19,913 nt of DNA from assembly GCA_934409175.1 (NCBI GenBank), contig CAKRVX010000029.1, forward strand, positions 1-19,913, in the 5' to 3' direction. The notes under the pieces are model-generated. The model saw only the letters and a program-made list of their open reading frames with translations. It ran no database searches and was not told where the DNA came from. Below are positions 6,997 to 14,852 of this stretch, one piece after another. Each line of letters opens with the position of its first letter. The stretch's first letter is position 1. The translations under genes were made by a program, and so were the position numbers. This DNA comes from an uncultured Blautia sp. GTDB taxonomy: Bacteria > Bacillota > Clostridia > Lachnospirales > Lachnospiraceae.

Positions 6997-8341
6997 ATAT
7001 CTGTCTCCTTCTTATTTTTTTATGATCTGGCGCCTCGATCAGACAATTCACCAGGTCAGCACCCGGTTCATCGACCACTACGATCTCTGCCTTAAGAGCC
7101 TGTCTGACATCCTCCACCGTCAGGTCATCCAGAAAAACATCCTCACCGCTTCTGAGCATATTACAGGGAATAAGAAGTTTCTCTCCCAGGTTTCTCTGAG
7201 CAAGCTGCTCTTTTAGATCAGCAGCTGTAATCAGTCCTGAAACAGTAATTTTTTCTCCAAAGAAATTATTCTTCACTGCATATACTTCTGCATGTACATT
7301 AGGAAATTTTTTCTGTACCAGTTTTATCATTTTTTCTATATAAGGCGCTGCAAGGCGTCCTGTTGCAACAGCAGCATTTATTACCCTGTCATCACCTTCA
7401 AGCTGTGCAAGTCTCTCTTTTACCTCTGTTTCAAGCAGGCGCATCATTCCAACTCCATTTTCAAGCTGAAGATATCCGTCATATCTGTCTTCCTCAGGAA
7501 GTTCATATCCCGCAAGAACATACCATTCATCTGAGGCATGCACAAAATGAATACCATGTTGTTTTACCATGATCTTCTGCCATCGTTCTACCTGACTGAT
7601 CAGATATCTGGCATCTTCTTTATCAAAAGATTCCAGGGGATACAAACCATCGCGATATTTCGAAAGACCCACAGGAACAATGGAAACGCTCTGCAGCACT
7701 GGTGCATATTCTGATAATTTCTTTAAACTGTATTCCAACTCATCCCTGTCATTTATCCCTTTGCAAAGAACGATCTGCCCGTTCATGGTCACATCTCCAC
7801 GATAAAGCTTCTCCACTTTTTTCAGAGCATCTCCGGCAAAACGATTATGAAGCATTTTACAGCGAAGCTCAGGATTCATAGTCTGAAACGACACATTAAT
7901 AGGGGAAAGATGAAATTTGATAATACGCTCCAGATCATAGTCACTCATATTTGTAAGTGTAACATAATTCCCCTGCAAAAATGACAGTCTGGAATCGTCG
8001 TCTTTAAAATACAGGGTATCTCGCATGCCAGGAGGCATCTGATCAATAAAGCAGAATATACAGTGATTGGAACAAGAACGGTATTCATCCATCAGACTGT
8101 TCTCAAATTCCACGCCAAGATCATCTTCATATTCCTTTTCTACTTCCAATTCCCATTCTTCACCGTTTCTCTTGCGAATGAGAAGTGTAACAAATTCATC
8201 ATTCATCAGATAGCGATAATCAAAGACGTCTTCAACCGACTGACCATTAATGGAAAGCAGAGCATCTCCCGGCTCCAGTTCCAGTTCTTCTCCGATACCT
8301 CCCGGAAGAACTCTGGATATAATGTGTAAATTTTTTTTCAT
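6959..8341 (-). CDS. PDZ / radical SAM / DUF512 family protein
   Basis: A 460-residue protein of the conserved Firmicutes DUF512 family. An N-terminal PDZ-like segment occupies about residues 5-60 ([20 protein letters not shown]). It is followed by a radical SAM-type cysteine cluster, Cys90, Cys94 and Cys97 in CSNHCIFC, then [10 protein letters not shown], which is characteristic of this family. The barrel-like middle and C-terminal DUF512 region follow. The biochemical role is not established; it is usually found beside der, as here. The cluster would bind a 4Fe-4S centre and S-adenosylmethionine. The start has GGAG upstream. As first gene of the der-plsY-gpsA operon, with its own promoter, it overlaps der by 38 bases, which suggests coupled translation. 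Confidence 0.92.
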   Translation of the reverse strand: MKKNLHIISRVLPGGIGEELELEPGDALLSINGQSVEDVFDYRYLMNDEFVTLLIRKRNGEEWELEVEKEYEDDLGVEFENSLMDEYRSCSNHCIFCFIDQMPPGMRDTLYFKDDDSRLSFLQGNYVTLTNMSDYDLERIIKFHLSPINVSFQTMNPELRCKMLHNRFAGDALKKVEKLYRGDVTMNGQIVLCKGINDRDELEYSLKKLSEYAPVLQSVSIVPVGLSKYRDGLYPLESFDKEDARYLISQVERWQKIMVKQHGIHFVHASDEWYVLAGYELPEEDRYDGYLQLENGVGMMRLLETEVKERLAQLEGDDRVINAAVATGRLAAPYIEKMIKLVQKKFPNVHAEVYAVKNNFFGEKITVSGLITAADLKEQLAQRNLGEKLLIPCNMLRSGEDVFLDDLTVEDVRQALKAEIVVVDEPGADLVNCLIEAPDHKKIRRRQIYEQTSSSNSGQT

Positions 8342-8361
8342 GAATTATAACTCCAACAAAA

Positions 8362-8428
8362 TATATCCGGAAACTGTGGGATATTTATTCCGGTTATATC
8401 ATTTCATTCAAATATGCGTCTGCATATT
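8362..8428 (-). promoter_or_regulatory. Hairpin-rich leader of the DUF512-der operon
   Basis: Two inverted repeats lie between the promoter and the first gene. AATATGC (8411-8417) pairs with GCATATT (8422-8428) over a four-base loop, and CCGGAA (8367-8372) with TTCCGG (8388-8393), extended by ATAT flanks. No T-run follows either, so they are more likely mRNA-stability or translational elements than attenuators. Confidence 0.35.
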
Positions 8429-8455
8429 CGCTGTGATAAACTCATTATCTTCTAT

Positions 8456-8484
8456 ATCATAACAATTGTATAAGAAAAAATCAA
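8456..8484 (-). promoter_or_regulatory. Promoter of the DUF512-der-plsY-gpsA operon
   Basis: On the minus strand TTGATT (8479-8484), 17-base spacer, TATGAT (8456-8461). It diverges from the prs promoter; the two -35 hexamers are separated by only eight bases. Confidence 0.65.
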
Positions 8485-8492
8485 TAAATTCC

Positions 8493-8521
8493 TTGACGTA
8501 ATTTAGGTCAAATGTTATAAA
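8493..8521 (+). promoter_or_regulatory. Promoter of prs with an overlapping palindrome
   Basis: TTGACG (8493-8498), 17-base spacer, TATAAA (8516-8521): a good vegetative promoter. The -35 and spacer also form a 19-bp inverted repeat, TTGACGTAATTTAGGTCAA (8493-8511), with 8 of 9 base pairs symmetric, which could be a repressor operator. Confidence 0.7.
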
Positions 8522-8570
8522 TTATATTGAAATCTATTTTTTGAGTATAAAATTACTTAGGAGGAATATT

Positions 8571-9740
8571 ATGCCAAACATAGAATTACTGGAAAAATCC
8601 ATGCCGGTGGCTCCCATCCGTATTGCTGCACTTGGATGCCAGGACCTGGCCGAAGAAGTCGATAAAAAGCTGGTGAAATTTCGCAAAGAACTGGTTTCCC
8701 GCAAACAGTTAAGCATTATCCCGCAAGGATACAGCGAAGAATCTTTCCTCGTAGAATGCGAGTGTCCACGTTTCGGAACCGGTGAAGGAAAGGGTTACAT
8801 CAAGGAATCTGTCCGTGGTACGGATTTATTTATTATGGTGGATGTTACCAACTACAGTGAAACATATACTGTATGTGGCCACGAAAACCACATGTCTCCT
8901 GACAATCATTTTCAGGATCTGAAACGAATCATCTCCGCTGCAACAGGCAAAGCACATCGTATTAATGTAATCATGCCATTTCTTTACGAGGGCCGTCAGC
9001 ACAGACGCACCAAGAGAGAATCTCTGGACTGTGCACTGGCATTAAAAGAATTAAGTGATATGGGTGTTTCCAATCTGATCACATTTGACGCACACGACCC
9101 ACGTGTACAGAACTCCATCCCACTGAATGGATTTGATAATTTCTTTCCCACCTACCAGTTCCTGAAAGCTCTGATCAAGGGCGTTCCGGATCTTAAGGTA
9201 GATAATGATCATCTGATGATCATCAGCCCCGACGAAGGCGCTATGTCCAGAGCAGTATATTTCTCCAATATTCTCGGCGTGGACATGGGTATGTTCTATA
9301 AACGCCGCGATTATTCTACTATTGTAAACGGAAAGAACCCAATCGTTGCTCACGAATTTCTGGGCGATTCCGTAGAAGGTAAAGATGTAGTTGTCATCGA
9401 CGATATGATTTCTTCCGGCGGTAGCATGCTGGATGTAGCAAAGCAATTAAAAGAACGCCATGCAAAACGTGTATTTGTATGTACTACCTATGGATTATTT
9501 ACAGACGGTATGGCAAAATTTGATGAATACTATGAAAAAGGATGGCTGGATCGCGTAATCACCACCAACCTGAATTACCGCATTCCGGAACTTTTGACCA
9601 AGCCATATTATATCGAAGCAAACATGAGTAAATATCTTGCAAGTATCATTGATATTATCAATCATGATGTTTCTGTAGAAAAAGTCCGTTCCAGCAACGA
9701 AAAGATCATGAGCCTGATGCAGAAGGTAAACGGCAAATAA
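8571..9740 (+). CDS. prs: Ribose-phosphate pyrophosphokinase (divergent, long form)
   Basis: A 389-residue enzyme expected to make PRPP from ribose-5-phosphate and ATP for nucleotide, histidine and tryptophan synthesis. The PRPP-binding loop VVIDDMISSGGSML (274-287) and the DVTNYSETY segment (91-99) are clear. MPFLYEGRQHRR (135-146) replaces the classical MPYFGYARQDR, and DAHDPRVQ (173-180) replaces DLHAxQIQ. The protein is about 70 residues longer than typical PrsA (near 315), with an N-terminal extension and insertions around 60-110. The ATG is chosen because AGGAGG (8559-8564) lies six bases upstream; an in-frame TTG 30 bases earlier has no such site. It is monocistronic, with its own promoter and terminator. 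Confidence 0.9.
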   Translation: MPNIELLEKSMPVAPIRIAALGCQDLAEEVDKKLVKFRKELVSRKQLSIIPQGYSEESFLVECECPRFGTGEGKGYIKESVRGTDLFIMVDVTNYSETYTVCGHENHMSPDNHFQDLKRIISAATGKAHRINVIMPFLYEGRQHRRTKRESLDCALALKELSDMGVSNLITFDAHDPRVQNSIPLNGFDNFFPTYQFLKALIKGVPDLKVDNDHLMIISPDEGAMSRAVYFSNILGVDMGMFYKRRDYSTIVNGKNPIVAHEFLGDSVEGKDVVVIDDMISSGGSMLDVAKQLKERHAKRVFVCTTYGLFTDGMAKFDEYYEKGWLDRVITTNLNYRIPELLTKPYYIEANMSKYLASIIDIINHDVSVEKVRSSNEKIMSLMQKVNGK

Positions 9741-9761
9741 TTAAATATATTTCTGTAAAAT

Positions 9762-9791
9762 AAAAAAGCCTGATTCAGGCTTTTTTATTTT
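9762..9791 (+). terminator. Bidirectional terminator between prs and pgeF
   Basis: AAAAAAGCCTG-ATT-CAGGCTTTTTT (9762-9786), followed by ATTTT on the plus side and by TTTTTTATTTT on the minus side. It overlaps the pgeF stop codon (9785-9787) and is suited to end both convergent transcripts. Confidence 0.92.
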
Positions 9792-10633
9792 AATCCAAGA
9801 AACGCTCCGAGATTTCCACGTTTTCCATGGGATGCCCTATGAGAAAATAAAAATTCGGAATTACAGCAGGTGCACAATCCAGGCATAAAAATATTCTCTT
9901 CTGAAATTCCCGATTCCAGAAAAATAAGATGATTTGCTTCCCAGAGATTCAGCTGGTACTTCCCATTTTTCTTTTGATAAAACAATTTTTTCCAATCCCG
10001 TTCTGCAAAAGCACTCTCAAATTCCTCAATCACATCTTTGCTGACTTCGTAACAGTCTTGACAAATTGATGGGCCTATTGCCGCCAAAATATCTGACGGA
10101 CTGGATCCATACTCTTCTTCCATTTTCCGGACTGTTGCTTTCCCAATCTTCGAAACGGTTCCTCTCCATCCCGAATGTGAAAGACCAATCACACGTTTCA
10201 CCGGATCCACAAAATACAACGGAACACAATCCGCATAAAAAGTAGCCAGTACCAATCCAGGAACATTTGTCACCATCCCGTCCACATCATGATAATCCCG
10301 AGGAATTGTAATTCCCTTTCCGCGATCTTGCTCTGTGACTTTTCTTACATTAGCCGTATGAGTCTGATCAGATGTAACAATATCCTCAGGGCAGAATCCC
10401 ATTGCCTTTGCAATCCTTCTGTAGTTTTCTTTTACCGCCTCTTCATTATCATCTCTGGAAAAACTCAGATTCATAGAACTGTAAATTCCGCTGCTCACAC
10501 CACCCAGGCGTGTACTGAAACCATGAATCACTCCATCCAGTTTCTCAAACGCCGGATATGTAAGGTACGTAACTCCCTCCGCTTCGTTTACATTCATATG
10601 TAATGTTTTTTCATCATACCATTTTATTTTCAT
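9785..10633 (-). CDS. pgeF: Peptidoglycan editing factor PgeF (YfiH/laccase-domain family)
   Basis: A 282-residue member of the YfiH/DUF152 family. These proteins were earlier called polyphenol oxidases or copper oxidases; E. coli YfiH is now regarded as a hydrolase preventing misincorporation of non-alanine residues into the UDP-MurNAc peptide. The metal-site residues are visible: His92 in SDQTHTANV, Cys136 in YADCVPLYF and His153 in LSHSGWRGT. HGFSTRLGGVS (37-47) is also diagnostic. Related proteins have purine nucleoside phosphorylase/adenosine deaminase activity, so the substrate here is open. The start has a GGGGAAG site upstream. It is the last gene of the lepB-rbgA-rnhB-yraN-pgeF series, 30 bases after the YraN-family gene. 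Confidence 0.93.
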   Translation of the reverse strand: MKIKWYDEKTLHMNVNEAEGVTYLTYPAFEKLDGVIHGFSTRLGGVSSGIYSSMNLSFSRDDNEEAVKENYRRIAKAMGFCPEDIVTSDQTHTANVRKVTEQDRGKGITIPRDYHDVDGMVTNVPGLVLATFYADCVPLYFVDPVKRVIGLSHSGWRGTVSKIGKATVRKMEEEYGSSPSDILAAIGPSICQDCYEVSKDVIEEFESAFAERDWKKLFYQKKNGKYQLNLWEANHLIFLESGISEENIFMPGLCTCCNSEFLFSHRASHGKRGNLGAFLGLK

Positions 10634-10663
10634 ATTTTCTTCCCCGTCCGGATAACGCCATAG

Positions 10664-11026
10664 TTATCCTGCATGATACTCAAATGCATTTTTCTCCCAG
10701 TATAACCTGTCACCATCGATTCCAATCACATCGAAACGACATGGAACATTCTCATTTCTGTACTGAACAGTCAGATAAAGCTGTGCCACCCTGCCTATCA
10801 CTCTTTGCTTGGCAGGGGTCACAGCTTCCAGCGAACGGCCCGACAGACCATCTTTTCGATATTTTACCTCTATAAAAACCAGATACTGCCCATCTTTCGC
10901 AATCAAATCTATCTCCCCAAACCTGCATCTGTAATTATGTTCCAGGATCATAAGTCCCTGCTTTTCCAGAAAGTCTGCAGCTTTCTGCTCATACAGGCTT
11001 CCTGTTTTTCTGCAATTATATTTCAA
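10664..11026 (-). CDS. YraN/UPF0102 family nuclease-like protein
   Basis: A 120-residue protein with the restriction-endonuclease-like fold motif of the YraN family: an N-terminal RKTGSLYEQKAADFL helix (6-20), GEIDLIAKDG (37-46) and FIEVKYRK (51-58), giving the expected E-D-ExK catalytic arrangement. The family is nearly universal and usually sits beside rnhB, as here, but its cellular role is not settled. The start is TTG at 11024-11026: an in-frame TGA lies three codons upstream (11033-11035), and the TTG is the first possible initiator that keeps the conserved N-terminus. The ribosome-binding site is weak (GGAAATGGATGA). Confidence in the family is high, in function low. Confidence 0.9.
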   Translation of the reverse strand: MKYNCRKTGSLYEQKAADFLEKQGLMILEHNYRCRFGEIDLIAKDGQYLVFIEVKYRKDGLSGRSLEAVTPAKQRVIGRVAQLYLTVQYRNENVPCRFDVIGIDGDRLYWEKNAFEYHAG

Positions 11027-11075
11027 ATATGCTCATCCATTTCCGATTTTTGTGTAGGCATCCTGTGTATTTAAT

Positions 11076-11849
11076 TCAGATATCTTTTGGAGTCTGGACA
11101 AAATGAGTAATAAATGTTCTCCTGTGAATAGGAGACGGTCCATACTTCTTCAGTGCTTCAATATGTGCCTGCGCACCATATCCTTTATTGGATGCAAATC
11201 CATATTCAGGATAAACTTTATCGTACTCTTCCATCATACGATCCCTTGTTACTTTCGCCACAATACTTGCAGCTGCAATAGAAACACTTTTTGCATCTCC
11301 TTTTATAATCGGCACCTGTGGAATTATGATTTCCGGTATCGTAACTGCGTCGTTCAAAAGGAGCTGCGGCACTACCGCCAATTTGCTGACAGCCTGACGC
11401 ATAGCTTCATAAGTCGCCTGCAGAATATTAATCTCGTCAATTCTCTCAGGGCTCGCCATACCGATTCCCACTGCAACTGCCTCTTTCATAATCACATCAT
11501 AGAGTTCTTCCCTTTTCACAGCTGTAAGTTTCTTAGAATCATTCAGATACAAAATTTTGCTGTCACGCGGCAGAATTACCGCTCCAGCTACTACCGGACC
11601 AGCCAGCGGGCCTCTGCCCACTTCATCAATCCCACACAAATATCCCAAATCTTCATATTTATGTTCATAAAGTTTCATTTGTTCTGTACGCAGTTTCTCT
11701 GCTTCCAGAGCAGTTTCTTTTTTATGACTCAGTTCTATCAGTTTCCGGACACCCGCTCTGGTGTCTGTCTGATACTGTCTGCGGAATTCCGAATACTGAT
11801 TTATGTCCAGTTTTGAAAATTCCGCTTTTATCTCACTGATCGTTTTCAT
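11076..11849 (-). CDS. rnhB: Ribonuclease HII
   Basis: A 257-residue endonuclease that cleaves RNA in RNA:DNA hybrids and removes misincorporated ribonucleotides. The catalytic quartet is present: Asp75 and Glu76 in GIDEVGRGPLAG, Asp167 in LLLNDAV, and Asp185 in IKGDAKSVSIAAASIVAK. An N-terminal extension of about 70 residues (ISEIKAEF...YQTDTRAGVRKL) resembles that of Bacillus RnhB (255 residues). I chose the ATG at 11847-11849, four bases after the rbgA stop, with GAGGAA inside the end of rbgA. A TTG 36 bases upstream would overlap rbgA and extends beyond the family N-terminus. Confidence 0.95.
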   Translation of the reverse strand: MKTISEIKAEFSKLDINQYSEFRRQYQTDTRAGVRKLIELSHKKETALEAEKLRTEQMKLYEHKYEDLGYLCGIDEVGRGPLAGPVVAGAVILPRDSKILYLNDSKKLTAVKREELYDVIMKEAVAVGIGMASPERIDEINILQATYEAMRQAVSKLAVVPQLLLNDAVTIPEIIIPQVPIIKGDAKSVSIAAASIVAKVTRDRMMEEYDKVYPEYGFASNKGYGAQAHIEALKKYGPSPIHRRTFITHFVQTPKDI

Positions 11850-11853
11850 TCTT

Positions 11854-12711
11854 TTACTGTTCCTCACTTGCCATCGGCCATTCAAGTGTAATACGCCCTA
11901 TTTTACCAGAACGAAAATCATCAAAGAGAACAAGGGCCGCTTTTGCATAATCCAGTTCCTCCTGTTTTTTCAGGCATCCTCTGGCTCTTGCAATCTGTTC
12001 CAGAACTTCCACTGCTGTTCCCTTTTCGTTGATTTCATATCTTGCGGCCAAAATTCCCCCATAGCGTTCCCGCAGATAATCGATCAGCCAAAGGGAAAGT
12101 TCTTCCATATTCAGCACATCGTCCTTAATAGAACCTACGCACGCCAGGCGCATCCCCACCTGCTGATCTTCAAACTTAGGCCAGAGAATTCCTGGTGTAT
12201 CCAGAAGTTCTACCCCCTTATTCAGTCGAATCCACTGTTTACCCTTCGTAACTCCCGGCTTGTTACCGGTTTTTGCACAGGCCCTGCCTGCAAAGGTATT
12301 AATAAATGTAGACTTCCCTACATTTGGGATTCCAACTACCATAGCACGAATTGGGCGATTTTTAATCCCTCGGCGTCTGTCTCTTTCAATCTTTTCTTTA
12401 CATGCTTCCTGAATCACATTCTGGATCGTTTTCATTCCTGAACCATTTCTGGAATCTACTTTTACCACAAAAAATCCCTTACTCTGAAAATATACTTTCC
12501 AGGACTCATTCTGTCTTTCATCCGCCAGATCTGCTTTATTCAGCAAAATAAGCCGGGACTTGTTTTTTCCCAGTTCATCAATATCCGGGTTTCTGCTGGA
12601 AAGAGGTACACGGGCGTCCACAAGCTCTATGATCAGATCGATCAGCTTAATATCTTCCTGCATCTGCCTTTTTGCCTTGGTCATATGACCTGGGTACCAT
12701 TGTACGTTCAT
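11854..12711 (-). CDS. rbgA: Ribosome biogenesis GTPase RbgA (YlqF)
   Basis: A 285-residue circularly permuted GTPase needed for late 50S subunit assembly. The permuted motif order is visible: the G4 motif NKAD (58-61) comes before the G1 P-loop GIPNVGKS (127-134) and G3 DTPG (171-174). The N-terminal NVQWYPGHMTKAKRQ is a strong YlqF signature. The C-terminal helical RNA-binding region ends at the stop four bases before rnhB. It lies six bases after lepB, and the ribosome-binding site (AAGGTTAGG) overlaps the lepB stop. The gene order rplS-lepB-rbgA-rnhB is the conserved Firmicutes arrangement. Confidence 0.96.
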   Translation of the reverse strand: MNVQWYPGHMTKAKRQMQEDIKLIDLIIELVDARVPLSSRNPDIDELGKNKSRLILLNKADLADERQNESWKVYFQSKGFFVVKVDSRNGSGMKTIQNVIQEACKEKIERDRRRGIKNRPIRAMVVGIPNVGKSTFINTFAGRACAKTGNKPGVTKGKQWIRLNKGVELLDTPGILWPKFEDQQVGMRLACVGSIKDDVLNMEELSLWLIDYLRERYGGILAARYEINEKGTAVEVLEQIARARGCLKKQEELDYAKAALVLFDDFRSGKIGRITLEWPMASEEQ

Positions 12712-12717
12712 ATTTAC

Positions 12718-13323
12718 CTAACCTTTCAAAAATCCGATTTTATCTTTAGGAGAAATCACAAACCATAATTTTCCTACAATATATTTCTTTTTTACATTTC
12801 CAATATCCGAATAACGACTGTCTTCACTGTTATTTCTGTTATCTCCAAGAACAAAATATTCACCGTTTTCCAATGTTACAGAATCTGAAGCCAGCCCTGC
12901 ATTTGTCATCTCAGGTAATTCATTGCTTTCCTCATAGATTTCTCCATTAATGAGCACACGGCCATTGGAAATCTGCACAGTTTCTCCTGGAAGGCCAATC
13001 ACACGGCTGATATGTAAAGCAGCGTCGTCGCTTCCATTAGTCTTAAATACAATAATATCTCCACGTCTCGGTGAAGATACCTTATAAATCCCGCGATTTA
13101 CAAATAGTTTTTCACCTACTGTCAGCGTAGGTTCCATGGAGCTTTCCTGTATAGTAACTGATTGAAACACGACAATCCCCACTACTATGGCGAAGATCAA
13201 TGTTACTATGATCTGAAATATCCAATTTAAAATATTCCGGGTTTTTTTATCTTCCAGATGTGTTTCAATTCTACCCTTTGTTTCCTGAAATCTGGGATTC
13301 TCTTTCCATTTTTTTATATTCAT
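12718..13323 (-). CDS. lepB: Signal peptidase I family protein with unusual catalytic dyad
   Basis: A 201-residue membrane-anchored protease of the S26 family that should remove signal peptides from secreted proteins. A single N-terminal transmembrane helix (about 33-55) follows a basic cytoplasmic segment. Box B is SSMEPTL with nucleophile Ser62, box C RRGDIIVFK (86-94), box D HISRVIGLPGE (104-114) and box E GDNRNNSEDSR (160-170). In most bacterial enzymes box D reads (V/I)KRVIG and its Lys is the general base. Here that position is Ser106 (codon 13006-13008), with His104 two residues earlier. The start is the ATG at 13321-13323, six bases after AGGAG; a TTG one codon upstream is less likely. 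It precedes rbgA by six bases. Confidence 0.88.
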   Translation of the reverse strand: MNIKKWKENPRFQETKGRIETHLEDKKTRNILNWIFQIIVTLIFAIVVGIVVFQSVTIQESSMEPTLTVGEKLFVNRGIYKVSSPRRGDIIVFKTNGSDDAALHISRVIGLPGETVQISNGRVLINGEIYEESNELPEMTNAGLASDSVTLENGEYFVLGDNRNNSEDSRYSDIGNVKKKYIVGKLWFVISPKDKIGFLKG

Positions 13324-13339
13324 CAAAATCTCCTGACAG

Positions 13340-13377
13340 ATGGAAAAAGAGGGACAATACTCAAGTTATTGTCCCTT
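13340..13377 (-). terminator. Intrinsic terminator between rplS and lepB
   Basis: GGGACAATA (13351-13359) pairs perfectly with TATTGTCCC (13367-13375) over a seven-base loop, and on the minus strand CTCTTTTTCC follows. It ends only about 20 bases before the lepB ribosome-binding site, leaving no room for a promoter, so lepB and downstream genes must rely on readthrough or on a promoter inside rplS. Confidence 0.8.
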
Positions 13378-13398
13378 CCTTTAAATTAATTCATGAAA

Positions 13399-13746
13399 TT
13401 ATTTAACAAGCTCTTTAACCTTGGCAGCTTTACCTACACGATCTCTTAAGTAGTTAAGTTTTGCACGACGTACTTTACCACGACGGATTACTTCTACTTT
13501 AACTACATGTGGGGAATGCAGTGGCCATGTTTTCTCAACACCAACACCATTGGAATTCTTTCTTACTGTAAAGGTTGCTCTGTTGCTTCCGCCCTGTTTC
13601 TTCAGAACAGTTCCTTCAAAAATCTGAACACGCTCACGGTTTCCCTCTTTGATCAGCGCGTGTACTCTTACAGTATCACCTGTGTTGAATTCCGGAACTT
13701 CAGCTTTTAACTGAGCAGCTTCAATGTTTTTGATAATTTCGTTCAT
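13399..13746 (-). CDS. rplS: 50S ribosomal protein L19
   Basis: A 115-residue ribosomal protein at the 30S-50S interface. The family is clear from [25 protein letters not shown] near residues 21-45, the [10 protein letters not shown] segment and the basic C-terminus [22 protein letters not shown]. Length is typical. The ATG has AGGAGA upstream. It has its own strong promoter and a probable autoregulatory leader, and a hairpin terminator follows its stop. Confidence 0.98.
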   Translation of the reverse strand: MNEIIKNIEAAQLKAEVPEFNTGDTVRVHALIKEGNRERVQIFEGTVLKKQGGSNRATFTVRKNSNGVGVEKTWPLHSPHVVKVEVIRRGKVRRAKLNYLRDRVGKAAKVKELVK

Positions 13747-13822
13747 TTTATTCTCTCCTATCTTATATGGATGTTCTTAATACATAATTCGTAACAGAGG
13801 ACCATCTTTTTTCACAACATGG
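13747..13822 (-). ncRNA. Probable ribosomal protein L19 leader
   Basis: About 75 bases separate the predicted transcription start from the rplS start codon. The leader contains GATGGTCCTCTGTTACG and a downstream CCAT that can pair with ATGG, bringing the region just before the ribosome-binding site into a helix. Position and size fit the Firmicutes L19 leader family, a cis element thought to be bound by L19 for feedback control. Assignment is by position and partial recall of the motif, without a covariance model. Confidence 0.5.
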
Positions 13823-13825
13823 ATG

Positions 13826-13854
13826 ATTATACTATAGGACTCTCCAGTTTGCAA
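13826..13854 (-). promoter_or_regulatory. Strong promoter of rplS
   Basis: TTGCAA (13849-13854), 17-base spacer, perfect TATAAT (13826-13831). Immediately upstream lies an AT-rich inverted repeat (13859-13882, TTTTTT and AAAAAA arms), which could act as an UP element. Confidence 0.8.
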
Positions 13855-13893
13855 GATGTTTTTTACAATTAAATGCAAAAAATCTCCTCCGTA

Positions 13894-14769
13894 TTACCAG
13901 CAGATTACTTCACATCCTGTTTCTGTTACAAGAACAGTAACTTCCCATTGTGCAGATGGCAGGCCATCTTCTGTGCGTACTGTCCAGTCATCTTCCTCAT
14001 CTGTATAAATTTCATCACTTCCCATATTTACCATCGGTTCAATGGTAAACATCATTCCCGGCACCATCAAAACGCCGGTATTTTCCTGTGATACATAACT
14101 CACCCACGGGTCTTCATGAAATTCAACTCCAACTCCATGACCTCCGATTTCTCTGACTACAGTATAGCCGTTTTCCACGGCATGCTGATGTACTGCACTT
14201 CCCATGTTTCCAATCGGTGTCCACGGCACTACCTTGGATATACCTATTTCCACACATTCTTTGGTTACCTTTACAAGCTTTTCCTTTTCAGGGCTGACCT
14301 TGCCGATGCAGAACATTCTGGAGGAATCAGAATAATATCCATTGTAAATAGTAGACACATCTACATTGACAATATCTCCTTCCTGCAGAATCTCATCCTC
14401 ACTGGGGATTCCATGGCAAACCACTTCATTAACAGAAGTACATACGCTTTTCGGAAATCCTTCATAATTCAGCGGAGCCGGAATACCCCCATGTCTCACT
14501 GTTTCCTCATGCACCCACCTGTCAATTTCTGCGGTGGAAATACCCGGCCGGATATGCTCTGCTACATAGTCCAGAACCGCTACATTGATTTTGCAGCTTT
14601 CTTTTATTTTCTCAATCTGATCCGGTGTCTTGATCAGGCTGTGATCAATTACAGCATAACCTTTCTGCTTCATGATCTCCATTTTTTCATCAAAAGCCTC
14701 ATGGCATTTTTTATATTTTTTTCCGCTTCCGCACCAGCACGGATCGTTTCTGCCGATTTTTACAGACAT
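13894..14769 (-). CDS. map: Methionine aminopeptidase type I with N-terminal SEC-C zinc motif
   Basis: A 291-residue enzyme that removes the initiator methionine from new proteins. The N-terminal SEC-C motif GRNDPCWCGSGKKYKKCH carries Cys11, Cys13, Cys22 and His23 as zinc ligands and probably helps ribosome association. The pita-bread catalytic domain follows with His119 (VVCHGIP) and all five metal ligands: Asp137, Asp148, His211 in GHGVGVEFHEDP, Glu244 in FTIEPM and Glu276 in QWEVTV. The ATG at 14767-14769 is chosen because AGAGG lies five bases upstream; an in-frame TTG six codons earlier would place this site inside the gene. It stands alone between the motor operon and rplS. A TATGAT-like -10 in the 83-base upstream gap lacks a clear -35. 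Confidence 0.95.
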   Translation of the reverse strand: MSVKIGRNDPCWCGSGKKYKKCHEAFDEKMEIMKQKGYAVIDHSLIKTPDQIEKIKESCKINVAVLDYVAEHIRPGISTAEIDRWVHEETVRHGGIPAPLNYEGFPKSVCTSVNEVVCHGIPSEDEILQEGDIVNVDVSTIYNGYYSDSSRMFCIGKVSPEKEKLVKVTKECVEIGISKVVPWTPIGNMGSAVHQHAVENGYTVVREIGGHGVGVEFHEDPWVSYVSQENTGVLMVPGMMFTIEPMVNMGSDEIYTDEEDDWTVRTEDGLPSAQWEVTVLVTETGCEVICW

Positions 14770-14852
14770 GATACCTCTCCTTTTCAATCTTCTTTACTAC
14801 CTGAATATCATAACATATTTTTCAGTTAAATGACGCAATATTATTGGAAAAA

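Noticed and set aside
8541..8570. TTG start for prs at 8541
   Set aside because: The AGGAGG at 8559-8564 lies inside this extension and points to the ATG at 8571.
11103..11816. A 237-residue open frame on the plus strand opposite rnhB
   Set aside because: It lies wholly antisense to a clear RNase HII, has low-complexity Phe/His/Cys composition and no recognisable domain. The same applies to the long antisense frames opposite map (14116-14829) and the ZorA-like gene (16062-16769).
11076..11885. Upstream TTG start for rnhB at 11883-11885
   Set aside because: It would overlap rbgA by 32 bases, and the extra residues do not fit the family; the ATG four bases after the rbgA stop is better placed.
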